DNA from: Nocardia bovistercoris
GTDB lineage: Bacteria; Actinomycetota; Actinomycetes; Mycobacteriales; Mycobacteriaceae
NCBI RefSeq assembly: GCF_015674855.1
Contig: NZ_JADMLG010000020.1
Location: 1-64,000 of the forward strand
Length of the DNA: 64,000 bases
Reading direction: 5' to 3'
A model generated the notes under the pieces. The model was not told the origin of the DNA. It saw only the letters and a list, made by a program, of their open reading frames with translations, and did no database searches. The translations under genes were made by a program, and so were the position numbers. This document shows, piece by piece, positions 42,259-51,563 of the stretch (its first letter is position 1; every line of letters starts with the position of its first letter).

Positions 42259-43449
42259 TCAGCCCGCGAACAGTGGGGTGAGGTTCTCGAATCCGCCGTC
42301 CTGGACGACGGCGCCGCCCTTGGCCTTCACGAAGGTGATGTTCGGGTTGAAGACCCGGTTGATGCCGGGGACGGGGAATTCCTTGGAGAAGTCGATCGGC
42401 GCCGTCAGGCCACCGGCCTTGGCGGCGGTCATCTTGTCGAGCGCGGCGGTGACCGACGCGGCCGAGATGTCGCTCGCCCCGCCGACCGCCTCGATCAGCA
42501 CCTGGTAAGCGGCCCAGGTGTTCTGGTTGTAGGGGTAGGTCCAGTCCACCTTCGTCGAAGCCGTCTTGGCCCCCTGCCAAGCCGGGTCCGTCGCGGCCAC
42601 GAAGTTCACCGCGGAGGTCGCCCCCTCGAGCGCGTCGCGCGCGCCGCTGAGCACCTGATCGTTGAGGGCGCCTTGCAATGCGTAGTACCGCGTCTTCTCA
42701 CCGAGTGTCCGCGCCGCGGTCGCGAGCGCGACCACCTGGTCGTTGGGCAGACCGACGATGGCGCAATCGGATTTGCCCGCCGTCTTCGCGATGCTGCTGA
42801 AGTCGGTAGTCGTGGTGGGGACTTTGATGTGGTCGGCGGGCTTGCCGTTGCCTCTGGCGAGACCGAGGTTGATCAACTGCGCGGCCTTCTCCGACGGCGG
42901 TACGTCGTACAGCACCATCGAGGTGGAAGCACAGCCGTCCGCGGCGGCTCGGGCCCCGATTCCGGCGAAGGCGGCCGCTCCCGACACCAGTGGATAGGCC
43001 ACCTTGCTGGAGAGTTCCTCGGCGGAGAGGGCGGGACTGCCGATCCACGGAATTCCCGCCTTCTCGAGGATCGGCACGACCGTACCGCCGTTGGTGGTGA
43101 ATCCGCCGAGCACGGCGACTGCGTTGGCACTGACCGCTTGACGCGCGCAATCACCCGCTTGGTTGGCGTTGTTCCCGTCATTGCAAGCCAGGAGTTTCAC
43201 CTCGTGGCCACCGAGCCCGCCCGCGGCGTTGATGGTTTTCACCGCCGCCTCGGCGGCGGTGATGATTTCGGGTGTATTCATGGCCGCGGACTTCACCGGT
43301 GCGAGCGTCATGACCGTGACAGGCGCGCCGGTGAAAGTGTTCGCACCCCCCGCACTCCCTTCATCGGAGTTGTCGCCGCAACCCGCCAGGGCGAGTACGA
43401 GGGTCGTTCCGATGGCTGCGTATCGCAGCTTCACGATGGTCGAGGACAT
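42259..43449 (-). CDS. LivK-like substrate-binding lipoprotein
   Basis: 396-residue periplasmic-binding-type protein (type I fold, Leu/Ile/Val-binding family). A lipoprotein signal peptide ends in LALAGC near residue 24, so the mature protein is tethered to the outer face of the membrane by its Cys. The fold is visible in TINAAGGLGGHEVKLLACND and the later LGGFTTNGGTVVPILEKAG. It captures the substrate for the LivF/LivHMG importer encoded next. The ATG at 43449 begins a typical basic-hydrophobic leader. It is the first gene of the leftward operon, with a 384-bp upstream region holding inverted repeats. Ligand not predictable; relatives bind amino acids, amides or aromatic acids. Confidence 0.92.
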   Translation of the reverse strand: MSSTIVKLRYAAIGTTLVLALAGCGDNSDEGSAGGANTFTGAPVTVMTLAPVKSAAMNTPEIITAAEAAVKTINAAGGLGGHEVKLLACNDGNNANQAGDCARQAVSANAVAVLGGFTTNGGTVVPILEKAGIPWIGSPALSAEELSSKVAYPLVSGAAAFAGIGARAAADGCASTSMVLYDVPPSEKAAQLINLGLARGNGKPADHIKVPTTTTDFSSIAKTAGKSDCAIVGLPNDQVVALATAARTLGEKTRYYALQGALNDQVLSGARDALEGATSAVNFVAATDPAWQGAKTASTKVDWTYPYNQNTWAAYQVLIEAVGGASDISAASVTAALDKMTAAKAGGLTAPIDFSKEFPVPGINRVFNPNITFVKAKGGAVVQDGGFENLTPLFAG

Positions 43450-43833
43450 CTGCGCCCAACTCCTGTCACACGGATCGGAAGGTCACTACCGTGACCTGAA
43501 CCACTTCTATCTGAATGCGGACAGACTAAAGCCGATAGGCCATAAACCGCAAGGCTTTAGGTAAAATCCCTACAGATACCGGTGTCTTGCTGGTCAGATA
43601 TCGATCCTAAGATATGAACACAGATAAATATCTATGACGGCGAAGCCGAAGAAGACTACAACGGCAGGACGGCACGAACCATATTTGATTGCCATCAGCT
43701 ATTACCGAGCACAGGCGAACTCTCTCAGCGAGCAGGCGGCGTGGGAGACATCCGATAGGACGAGGCCGCGAGCGACGACGGCCGGACAGTGCGACTACGC
43801 ACCGTCAGCGACGACACAGCGTCGAGTGTCGAC
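43450..43833. promoter_or_regulatory. 384-bp AT-richer promoter region of the Liv operon
   Basis: No gene supported. Two inverted repeats are visible: CTAAAGCC (43526-43533) against GGCTTTAG (43553-43560), a perfect 8-bp pair 19 bp apart; and AGATA-AA-TATCT at 43622-43633. Either may bind a regulator of the Liv operon; the first could also end transcription from the mce operon side. Confidence 0.45.
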
Positions 43834-44526
43834 TCACCGCGGCGCGGTACCCGCGCCCATCGCCGAACCGATCCCGCCGATATCGGTGATCGTCCAGTTG
43901 TCACGGCTGTCGATGTTCAGTTGGTAGGTCGCCGTGGATTGAATTCCCTCGGGCGCTTGGCTGTTCTTGGTCAGAATGCTCACGAAACAGTCGACCGAAT
44001 ACGCGCCGTTGTTCTCCGAACGTACCTTGGCGGCGATAGGCGTCGCGGTCGAGACCCACTGCAACGGGACGATGATCTGTTCCATGGATGTGGCGGCCTG
44101 CGTGAGACGGCCCGAAAGTTCCTGGCTGGTACCTTTCGTCAGCCGGATTCGCCAGGCCGACAGATCCTGGAAGTTCATCTGAGCGGCCGCGGTCGAGTAG
44201 TCGAGCGCGACCTGTTCGGCGCGGGCCGAATTCTCGGCCTCGGTGTGCACCGAGTCCAGACGGGCCGACTCGCTGTGCAGTCGCCAGCCCAGCACTCCGA
44301 TAGCGCTCGCCATCGCCAGTACCACCACGCCCGAGATCAGCGCCTTGAACGAAATGGAGAACTCGCCCACGTTCCGTCCGCTCCGCATGACCGTGCGCCA
44401 ACGCGAAGGGGACGGCGAGTCGGCCGAAGCATCCGAGGCGGTGGATTCTTCGCCGGGGGCAGTGGATTCTTCGCCGGGAGTCGGTACCCGGTTCTGTGAG
44501 TTGTCGGTGTCGGTCGGGTGGGACAT
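43834..44526 (-). CDS. Mce-associated membrane protein (Mam)
   Basis: 230-residue protein with one N-terminal transmembrane helix (ALISGVVVLAMASAIGVLGW) after a Pro/Ser/Glu-rich cytoplasmic tail, then an extracytoplasmic domain ending GIGSAMGAGTAPR. This layout matches the Mce-associated proteins encoded at the end of mce operons, which stabilise or assist the Mce complex. The start at 44526 is backed by AGAGGAAAG upstream; the reading from 44622 adds an unlikely leader. A short direct repeat (GEESTAPGEESTA) sits in the tail. Last gene of the leftward mce operon, 55 bp after mceF. Confidence 0.85.
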   Translation of the reverse strand: MSHPTDTDNSQNRVPTPGEESTAPGEESTASDASADSPSPSRWRTVMRSGRNVGEFSISFKALISGVVVLAMASAIGVLGWRLHSESARLDSVHTEAENSARAEQVALDYSTAAAQMNFQDLSAWRIRLTKGTSQELSGRLTQAATSMEQIIVPLQWVSTATPIAAKVRSENNGAYSVDCFVSILTKNSQAPEGIQSTATYQLNIDSRDNWTITDIGGIGSAMGAGTAPR

Positions 44527-44581
44527 GATGTCTTTCCTCTGGGAGTGCTTGCTGAGCTGGGACGCGCGTGGAAGGCGGCGA

Positions 44582-45538
44582 TCACCTCCCCGGTGGTCGC
44601 ACGCGCACGGTGACCGCATCACCGGATGCCACCGCGGCGGTGGCGTTGTCGAGAAGCTGCCCGATATTCACCGTTGCCATCGCGGCGCCCGCGGCACGCA
44701 CACCCGGCAGCAATTCGACGCCGAGGGTGTGCAGGTCGGCCGCGGTATCGTCCAGGAAAGCCTGCAATTGGTCGAGCAGTGGGCCCGCACCGAACTCGAT
44801 TCCGTCCTTCAGCGGACCGAAGGACGCCGCGAAGGAGATTCCGGCCAACAGGTCGCGGAAGCCCGATCCGAAGTCCCCGAGGATCGGCGTCGCGCTCGCC
44901 AGGTCGCCCGGGACGGTTCCGGTGCCGCGCAGGATCGGTTGCATTCCCGACAACACGGTGGTGAGGTTCGTCGACTGCTGAATCAGCATACCCGCCAACA
45001 ACTCTCCCGCGCGGGACAGATCGCCGAGCACCCAGGGGTCGTCGGGCAACGCGGTGTCGACGGTCTCGAATATCCGACGAACCCGGTCGGGCTCGACCTG
45101 TTCCAGCAGGACGGTCAGCCGCTCGGACAACTCCTTGAATGTCGTCGGGACGACGACATGATCGGCTGGGATGACCGCGTCGTCCGTCAGATACGGCCCC
45201 GCGGCGGCCGGGACAACCGCCAGATACGTCTCGCCGAGCGCGGACAGATTGTCCACCCGGAAACGACTGTCGACCGGGATGCGGTATTTCCGGTCGTAGT
45301 TCCAATCGATCCGTATCCCGCCTGCGGACGAATGGACTTCGGTGACATGACCGACCGGTATTCCGCGCACCAGTACCCGGGATCCGACGACGAGGCCGTT
45401 GGTGTCCGGAATGGACAGGCTCGCCGTCTTCTTGTCCGCGAACGCGTCGTGTTCGAGACCGAGCCGGTCGAGATACACCAGCGACGCCGCCGCGAGGGCC
45501 GCCATGCCGAGAATCGACAGCGGTGTCTTGGCCTTCAT
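44582..45538 (-). CDS. Mce-family protein (sixth, MceF position)
   Basis: 318-residue Mce protein. An uncleaved N-terminal helix (LSILGMAALAAASLVYL) anchors it. The MCE domain follows at about 40-120 (LVVGSRVLVRGIPVGHVTEV), then a long helical region that forms the shuttle tube. The ATG at 45538 overlaps the previous gene's stop (ATGA). Mce proteins A to F form a hexameric conduit that passes lipids or sterols through the envelope to the YrbE permeases. The basic longer reading to 45844 is a shadow of the upstream gene. Confidence 0.93.
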   Translation of the reverse strand: MKAKTPLSILGMAALAAASLVYLDRLGLEHDAFADKKTASLSIPDTNGLVVGSRVLVRGIPVGHVTEVHSSAGGIRIDWNYDRKYRIPVDSRFRVDNLSALGETYLAVVPAAAGPYLTDDAVIPADHVVVPTTFKELSERLTVLLEQVEPDRVRRIFETVDTALPDDPWVLGDLSRAGELLAGMLIQQSTNLTTVLSGMQPILRGTGTVPGDLASATPILGDFGSGFRDLLAGISFAASFGPLKDGIEFGAGPLLDQLQAFLDDTAADLHTLGVELLPGVRAAGAAMATVNIGQLLDNATAAVASGDAVTVRVRPPGR

Positions 45539-46545
45539 TTCACGGCTCCCAATATGCGCAGCAGATTCTCGACGTCGGCGACCATCTGCTCGCCCCGCGG
45601 GGATTCGATCGAACGGATGTCGACGGAAGGGTGCTGCGCGAAAGGCAACACCGTCGTGCGAAGGAAGTCCGAAAGCTTCGCGGCGTCCGCGGGCGCGGTG
45701 GTCCATATGTCGCGCATGACCGCACCGCTGTCGGCGAGCGAGTTCAACATCGGAACCAGCCACAACCCGCCTTGGTAGACACTGCCGACCGAGGGCAGGA
45801 TCTGGCTGATGTAGGAGATGGTATCGACCGCTACCCGCCGCCAATAGTGCGCGGTCTCCGGCGCGAACAAGGTGGCCAGCGTCGCCGCCTTCGCATTCAA
45901 CGCGACGGCCGTGGCGTCGAATCCATCGAGCAGACGGTCGATCTCGCCGGTATCGTGCGCGAGATCACGCAGATCGACGGCGACGACGGAAGCCAACCTT
46001 CGCACGTCCTGACTCGCGGGCATCGCCGTGTTGATTCGACCCATCGCGTCCTGGATACGTCGGATGCTGCCGCCGTTGACGAAGTACGCCAACACCGCCA
46101 TCGTGTCCTCCAATTGCGGAGGCGAACTGGTGCGATCGACCGCGACCACCCCACCCGGGCCGAGGAACCGCCCGTCCGGATCGATCGTTCCGTGATCGAG
46201 GGCGATGTAGGTGTCGCCGAGCAGAGTGTTCTGGCGGATCACCGCGCGCACGTCGGCCGGAATCCTGCTGCCGTTGTGCACTCCGACGGTGACCCGCACG
46301 GTGTCGTCGAGCACGGCCACGTCCCGGACTTCACCCACCCGCAAACCGTCCATCATGACGTCGGCGCCGTTCGGCAGATTCATCACGCTGAGGAATTCGA
46401 AGCCGACGGTGAATCCCGCCCCCGTACCGCCGCGCACCGACGGCAGGTCGTCCGGTCCCAACGAGCAGCCGCCGAGCGCGAACAGCGCACAGCATCCGGC
46501 CACCAGCACCGCGACCCCGCGCACGAGCACGAATCTCGCCGACAT
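45535..46545 (-). CDS. Mce-family lipoprotein (MceE position)
   Basis: 336 residues with a lipoprotein signal ending LFALGGC, as is standard for the fifth Mce protein (LprK class). The MCE domain follows with LPNGADVMMDGLRVGEVRDV, then the helical tail region. Lipidation would fix this subunit at the outer face of the cytoplasmic membrane. The ATG at 46545 shares one base with the stop of mceD (TGATG), so the two are translationally coupled; the downstream gene also overlaps. No unusual features beyond a short C-terminus. Confidence 0.94.
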   Translation of the reverse strand: MSARFVLVRGVAVLVAGCCALFALGGCSLGPDDLPSVRGGTGAGFTVGFEFLSVMNLPNGADVMMDGLRVGEVRDVAVLDDTVRVTVGVHNGSRIPADVRAVIRQNTLLGDTYIALDHGTIDPDGRFLGPGGVVAVDRTSSPPQLEDTMAVLAYFVNGGSIRRIQDAMGRINTAMPASQDVRRLASVVAVDLRDLAHDTGEIDRLLDGFDATAVALNAKAATLATLFAPETAHYWRRVAVDTISYISQILPSVGSVYQGGLWLVPMLNSLADSGAVMRDIWTTAPADAAKLSDFLRTTVLPFAQHPSVDIRSIESPRGEQMVADVENLLRILGAVK

Positions 46546-47639
46546 CAGCGACCTTTCGCGAGTACGAGATCGAGCAGCGCGGTGGCGGGGATCTGCGCCT
46601 GCCCGTTGGGCGAGGACGTGCAACTCCCCGGCGCCGCGCGGTTGAACGCCGCGCACACGTCGGCGGAGGCGCCCGCGTCGAGACGGACCGTCGGCGGCTG
46701 GTAGGTGACAGTCATCGCGGCATCCCCGGCGCTCTGTTGCCTCAGCATCGCCGCGACGGCGGGAAGCGACTCGACCATCTCGCGGATATCGCCGGATCGG
46801 CCCGCCGCCGAATGGACGGCTTCGGCGACCGGCCCCCGCAAGGTCGGCCAGAGCACATCACCGTAGTCGGTGTGGATGTCGTGCAGGACGTTCACCAACC
46901 ACCCGACACCGACACACACGTCGATCGTCCCCGGCCACAGGTCGATCCCCGCGGCGACGACCGCGGGCAGCTGGTCGAGAATCGACTGGATGTCGGACCA
47001 TCGACGCAGGGCATCGTCGGTCAGCGGGGCCATATCGCGGATGATCGCGCCGATATCGGCGACGAGCCGGTCGGGGTTGTTCGCGGCGGCGGAAGCGCGC
47101 AGCATCATCGCGCGCGCGTTCTGGCCTTGTCCGCGCAACGCCTCCTCCAAGCCCGCGACGGCGTCGCGCACACTCTGCTTCCCGTCGCCGGGACTCAGTT
47201 CGGCGATGAAATCCGCGGCCGAACCGGTGATTTCGGAAATGCTCTTCGGTGTGAAGCTGCGCTCCAGCGGGATGCACTGCCCCGGTACCAGTTCGGGCCC
47301 GCTCTCGTAGTTCCCGACGAGTTCGACACTGCGGTCGGCCAGGATGGATTTGGACCGAGTGACCGCCTTGACATCGGCGGGGAACCGACGCGTACCGTCG
47401 AGGGTGAACTCGACCTCGACGTGGTCACCCGAGAGTTCGACACGCTCGATCGTGCCGACCCGCAATCCCATCTGTGTCACCGGATTCCCTGCGTACACAC
47501 CGATGGAATCCGGCATTCTGGCACAGAATCCGCCGGTACCGCGTCCGCCTGCGTCGACGGCGGCGACACCGGCACCACCGAACGCCACGACACCGACGAT
47601 GGCCAGGAGCCCGATCCGGCGAGCCGTCTTCCTTCGCAC
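46545..47639 (-). CDS. Mce-family protein (MceD position)
   Basis: 364-residue Mce protein with an N-terminal anchor (IGLLAIVGVVAFGGAGVAAV), MCE domain (GNPVTQMGLRVGTIERVEL) and a C-terminal tail containing two Cys (ADVCAAFNRAAPGSC) that may form a disulphide. The start is GTG at 47639, preceded by GGAAGGA at good spacing. One base separates it from the preceding mceC stop. Part of the lipid conduit. Confidence 0.93.
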   Translation of the reverse strand: MRRKTARRIGLLAIVGVVAFGGAGVAAVDAGGRGTGGFCARMPDSIGVYAGNPVTQMGLRVGTIERVELSGDHVEVEFTLDGTRRFPADVKAVTRSKSILADRSVELVGNYESGPELVPGQCIPLERSFTPKSISEITGSAADFIAELSPGDGKQSVRDAVAGLEEALRGQGQNARAMMLRASAAANNPDRLVADIGAIIRDMAPLTDDALRRWSDIQSILDQLPAVVAAGIDLWPGTIDVCVGVGWLVNVLHDIHTDYGDVLWPTLRGPVAEAVHSAAGRSGDIREMVESLPAVAAMLRQQSAGDAAMTVTYQPPTVRLDAGASADVCAAFNRAAPGSCTSSPNGQAQIPATALLDLVLAKGR

Positions 47640-47640
47640 T

Positions 47641-48654
47641 TCAGCACGTCCTTCCGGGCAGCGGAATACAGATCTGCGACGCCGAGACCGTGCCGCCCCC
47701 GAGCGTCGCGAGCCCCTCGGGTGTCAGCCACCGGGCCAAACGCGCGCGCAGATTCTCCAGTTGGTCGATGGCGGGGCCCATATTCGCCTGGAAGTCCTCG
47801 ATGGAACCCCGGACGCGGTCGACCGCCGATCGCACCTCGTCCTTGTGATCGAGGTAGTACCGTTCGAGGGGCTGTAATCGCGCGAGTACGTCACCCAGTA
47901 ACCGGTAGGCCTCGTTGAAGCCGACATGGGTGTTGTTGTAGGTCGAGACGACGATGTCGACCCGGCGGACCAGATCGAAGACGAATTCGCGGTCGGCGTT
48001 GAACGATTCCAGGTATTCGGAGGCCAGATCGGCGATCCTGGCCACTTGATCACGTTGGTGGTCCATCACCGTGGCGATACTGTTCATCCCCCCGATCAAC
48101 GCGCCAACCGATGCCGGGTTGTGTCGCAGCGCGGTGGCGACCTGATCGATATCGGCGTCCACCGTGGCGGCGTCGACATTGTCGGTGACGTGGGGGGCGG
48201 CCTGCAGGACATCGCCGATGGAATACGGCACCGTGACGTGCTCGGGCGGTATCACGGCGTCACCGAGAGCGGCGTCACCGAGTGGAACGAGGGTGACCGC
48301 GTAGCCGCCCACCGGCGTCAACATCCGCACCTCGACGCGCGATTCGGCGCCGACGAAGGTCTCCGCCGAGATCCGCGCCTGCACCCGAACCACCTCGGCG
48401 CGCAGTGCGACCGAGGTGATCTTTCCCACCGTGATGCCCGCGACCCGCACTTCCAGTCCTGGTGCGAGCGCTGCGGCGTCGGTGGTTTCGAAGGTGATCG
48501 TGCGCTGCCCGAGTGGCCGGAGATACAGGACGGTCACCGTCGCCAGGGTGATGACGGCGATCAGCACGACGGCGGCTCCGAGCAACATCTCATTGTGGGC
48601 GAGCCGACGTAGTCTCGACAGACCGGCTGAGCGGATCATCGAGGCCCGTTGCAT
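47641..48654 (-). CDS. Mce-family protein (MceC position)
   Basis: 337-residue Mce protein. Transmembrane anchor LLGAAVVLIAVITLATVTVL near the N-terminus, MCE domain with LAPGLEVRVAGITVGKITSV, helical region, and a terminal segment with Cys pair (SASQICIPLPGRTC) typical of Mce C-termini. It overlaps mceB by 19 bases. The first ATG (48654) is used; a second Met six codons later is possible. Confidence 0.93.
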   Translation of the reverse strand: MQRASMIRSAGLSRLRRLAHNEMLLGAAVVLIAVITLATVTVLYLRPLGQRTITFETTDAAALAPGLEVRVAGITVGKITSVALRAEVVRVQARISAETFVGAESRVEVRMLTPVGGYAVTLVPLGDAALGDAVIPPEHVTVPYSIGDVLQAAPHVTDNVDAATVDADIDQVATALRHNPASVGALIGGMNSIATVMDHQRDQVARIADLASEYLESFNADREFVFDLVRRVDIVVSTYNNTHVGFNEAYRLLGDVLARLQPLERYYLDHKDEVRSAVDRVRGSIEDFQANMGPAIDQLENLRARLARWLTPEGLATLGGGTVSASQICIPLPGRTC

Positions 48655-49655
48655 ACGACCACCTCACTTCCGTTGAGCAGCACCCGAACCTCCGTCGGTA
48701 GTTGCACGACACCATTGCCGCACTTCAGCGCACCGGCCGCCGGGGTGGTCAACTGCGGCAGTTGCAGACCGGCGAATGCCACCGGCAGCAGGCGCAGCGC
48801 TTCCGCCGCCGACGACGTCGACGCGAATGCCCGACCGACCAGTTCATCGACGTTCATGTTCGGATCGAGACCGAGTTCGTCGAGCAGTCGGTGCACCGGG
48901 GTGAGGAATTCCGGTCCGTAGGCGGCGGTCTTGGGGAATTCCTGGAGCACCGTCATCGCCTTGGCTATCGGGAAACTCAGCGAGTGCAGAAATCCGACCA
49001 CCTGAGGCGACCTGCCGCCCATGCTGTCGGCGATGCGCGAGATGTTGGCGACGAGGGTCGAGATCACCTGCTCACGATCGCGAGCGAGGTCGGCGAGGCG
49101 CTCGACGCTGTCGAGCATGGGCGCCAAGCCCGAACCGTCGCCCTGGAGCAGGGTGATCGCGTTGGCCATGAAGGTGTTGATCTGCTCGGTGCTCATGGTG
49201 TCGAGTACCGGCTGCAAGCCGTTGAACAATTCCGTGATGTCGAAGGATGGCCGCGTGGCGGTCGCGGGTAGTCGGCGCACCGCACGCCCGGCGTGTTCCG
49301 GAGTTTCCAGATCGATGAAACGAACGCCGGTGAGGTTCTGGTACTTCACGGCCAAGACCGTATTGTCGAACAGGCGGTAGGAGTCCGCCAACGAGAACTC
49401 GACCTCGGCCTTGCTCCGGCTCCCGTCGCGGATCAGTTCGATCGAGCGGACCTTCCCGATACGAACACCCTTCGTACGGACGTCGCCGTTGACGTGCAGG
49501 CCCGACACATCGGTGAATTCCGCTGTGTAGAGGGACGTCTCCCCGTCGACCGGATTCGTGATCGCGCTCAGCACGATGGCGAACAGCGCTACCGACAGCG
49601 CCGCCGCGACGGCTAGTTTGCCCAGGGTGAGCAACATCCCGACCCGCGCGCTCAT
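48636..49655 (-). CDS. Mce-family protein (MceB position)
   Basis: 339-residue Mce protein with N-terminal anchor (LAVAAALSVALFAIVLSAI), MCE domain (SGLHVNGDVRTKGVRIGKVR) and the NLTGVRFIDLE segment found in MceB proteins. The C-terminus has Cys residues (LKCGNG and VVVCNG). The ATG at 49655 overlaps the mceA stop (ATGA). Function as part of the Mce hexamer. Confidence 0.94.
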   Translation of the reverse strand: MSARVGMLLTLGKLAVAAALSVALFAIVLSAITNPVDGETSLYTAEFTDVSGLHVNGDVRTKGVRIGKVRSIELIRDGSRSKAEVEFSLADSYRLFDNTVLAVKYQNLTGVRFIDLETPEHAGRAVRRLPATATRPSFDITELFNGLQPVLDTMSTEQINTFMANAITLLQGDGSGLAPMLDSVERLADLARDREQVISTLVANISRIADSMGGRSPQVVGFLHSLSFPIAKAMTVLQEFPKTAAYGPEFLTPVHRLLDELGLDPNMNVDELVGRAFASTSSAAEALRLLPVAFAGLQLPQLTTPAAGALKCGNGVVQLPTEVRVLLNGSEVVVCNGPR

Positions 49656-50728
49656 CGCGGGCCGTCCGGTACGACGCCGGTGACCGCGAGCGGCGCGGCG
49701 ACCATCGGGAGTTCGTCCAGGACGATCCGGAGGCCGAGTGTCTTCCCCGGCCCCGATGCGCTCAGCACGGCGGTGTACCGGTCGATCAGTTCCCTCAGTT
49801 TCGCGGGGGCCGCGCCGCCGTCGAGCATGTGCGGCAGCGCGTCGATCAATGCCTTGACGAGCAGGGTGGACGGGGTCAGCTCGGCACCGTGGGAGGCCAG
49901 CAGAGTCCCCGCCTTGCCGAACAAGCTGTTCGCCGCCAGCCCGAGACCCGCGGCGCTGTAATCCATGAACGCGTCGTCGACGCCCCTCGAGCCATCGGCC
50001 TTGCGGTTGTACACGCTGTCGTAGGCGAAGCCGAGGCTGTCGATCGCCTCGGCGCTGAACGCGGGCAGCACCGCCAAGATGTCATTGGCGTAGCGCAGTA
50101 ATTCCGTCGGCAACGCCTGTTGAGTGGCGGCGACGCGGTCGGCGAACACGATGCCCGATCGGATCAGAGGGGTCAGCCCGTCGGTGTAGCGAACGACCTT
50201 GTCGAGGGACCTGACCATCGACGTGGTCAGTGACCCGTCGATGGCCACCGACCCCTTCTCCAGCATGGTCGACATGGTGAAATCGCCTCGGGGGGTTCTG
50301 CTGAGCGTGCGCCCCGCCACCAAGGCGTCGCCGCCGGGGCGGTCGACCAGATCGACCGCGGTGATCCCGAAGTAGTTCTGCGGTCGAAAGTCCACCTCGA
50401 ACGAGTCCGTCAGGCCGTCGATCTTCGCCGGCGCCAAAGTCACGGTCATCCTGACGGAATCGAGCCCGGTCCTCCCCAACGCGGTGACCTCACCGACCTC
50501 CGCCCCGTGCAGAACGACTTTCGTCCCCGTGCCGACGCCGGGACCGACGTAGGGCATCTCGATGTTCATCACCAGCCCTTCGGGCTCATCGACATGCGGG
50601 TGGACCCACACCACCCCGATCAGGGCAGCCACCGCGACCGCGAGCACGGCGGTCGCCGCACCGTTGACGACTCGCGCCTGCCGACCATCGGTGCCGCGGA
50701 TGAAGTCCTGGTTCCTTGTGCTGCTCAT
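49652..50728 (-). CDS. Mce-family protein (MceA position)
   Basis: 358-residue first Mce protein: anchor (VLAVAVAALIGVVWV), MCE domain with GPGVGTGTKVVLHGAEVGEV, FRPQNYFGITAVDLV as in MceA proteins, then a long helical part. Four bases separate it from yrbEB. It would contact the YrbE permease directly or start the tube. The operon's ATPase (MceG/Mkl) is not encoded here, as is normal, because one genomic copy serves all mce operons. Confidence 0.94.
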   Translation of the reverse strand: MSSTRNQDFIRGTDGRQARVVNGAATAVLAVAVAALIGVVWVHPHVDEPEGLVMNIEMPYVGPGVGTGTKVVLHGAEVGEVTALGRTGLDSVRMTVTLAPAKIDGLTDSFEVDFRPQNYFGITAVDLVDRPGGDALVAGRTLSRTPRGDFTMSTMLEKGSVAIDGSLTTSMVRSLDKVVRYTDGLTPLIRSGIVFADRVAATQQALPTELLRYANDILAVLPAFSAEAIDSLGFAYDSVYNRKADGSRGVDDAFMDYSAAGLGLAANSLFGKAGTLLASHGAELTPSTLLVKALIDALPHMLDGGAAPAKLRELIDRYTAVLSASGPGKTLGLRIVLDELPMVAAPLAVTGVVPDGPR

Positions 50729-50732
50729 CGAC

Positions 50733-51563
50733 CTATCCTTTGAAGAGCAAAAGCGGGCTCAGTCCCCAAAGAGCCACCGTCATAGCGAAATTGAGTACCA
50801 CGATGACAACGAGGCTCGCTCGAATCGCACGACCGGACGCCGCGCCGACACCGGCGGGTCCGCCGGAGGCGAAGTATCCGTAGTAGCAGTGGATGATCGT
50901 CACGACCGCGCAGAAGGTGACGGCTTTCGATACCGACGCCGCGAGGTCGGCGACGCTGAGGAACTGTGCGAAATAGTGGTCGTAGGTGCCCGCCGGTTGT
51001 CGATGGAACACCTTCGTGATGATCCCACCGGTGCAGAAACTCACGACCAGGCCCATGAGATAGGCGGGCACCACCACGATCATCCCACCGATGAGTCTGG
51101 TGCCGACGACGAAGGGAATCGCCTGTAAACCCATGGATTCCGTCGCGTCGATCTCTTCGGATATTCGCATGGCGCCTATTTCGGCCGTCATACGACAGCC
51201 CGCCTGCGCCGCGAATCCGATTCCGGTGATGATCGGCGCGATCACTCGAATATTGCCGAAGGAACCTATGATTCCCGTCAACGCGCCGAAACCGAGCAGG
51301 TTCAATGCCATGAACGCCTCGATCGCCACCACGGCCCCGACCGCGACGCCGAGAAAGAACATCAGGCTGACCACACCGCCGTCGACTATCAACGAGCCGC
51401 TGCCCCAAGCCATGTTGTTCATGACCTCGAACGTCTGCTTCCGGTAGTGGCGAACCGTTTTCGGAAGCAGGCCGATCGACTTGGCGGTGAATACCGCGAT
51501 CTGGCCGATCTCGCCGACGAAGGTCGTGGCGGCACGCCGTAGTGAGGGGCCCATGGTCATCAC
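50733..51563 (-). CDS. YrbE-family permease B of the Mce system
   Basis: 276-residue MlaE/YrbE permease with about five to six membrane segments. The conserved stretch RMTAEIGAMRISEEIDATES is the EQ-loop-like helix that contacts the ATPase. The start is GTG at 51563, overlapping the yrbEA stop (GTGA), with ATGs one and three codons downstream as alternatives. Works as a heterodimer with YrbEA, driven by the genome's shared MceG ATPase. Confidence 0.95.
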   Translation of the reverse strand: MMTMGPSLRRAATTFVGEIGQIAVFTAKSIGLLPKTVRHYRKQTFEVMNNMAWGSGSLIVDGGVVSLMFFLGVAVGAVVAIEAFMALNLLGFGALTGIIGSFGNIRVIAPIITGIGFAAQAGCRMTAEIGAMRISEEIDATESMGLQAIPFVVGTRLIGGMIVVVPAYLMGLVVSFCTGGIITKVFHRQPAGTYDHYFAQFLSVADLAASVSKAVTFCAVVTIIHCYYGYFASGGPAGVGAASGRAIRASLVVIVVLNFAMTVALWGLSPLLLFKG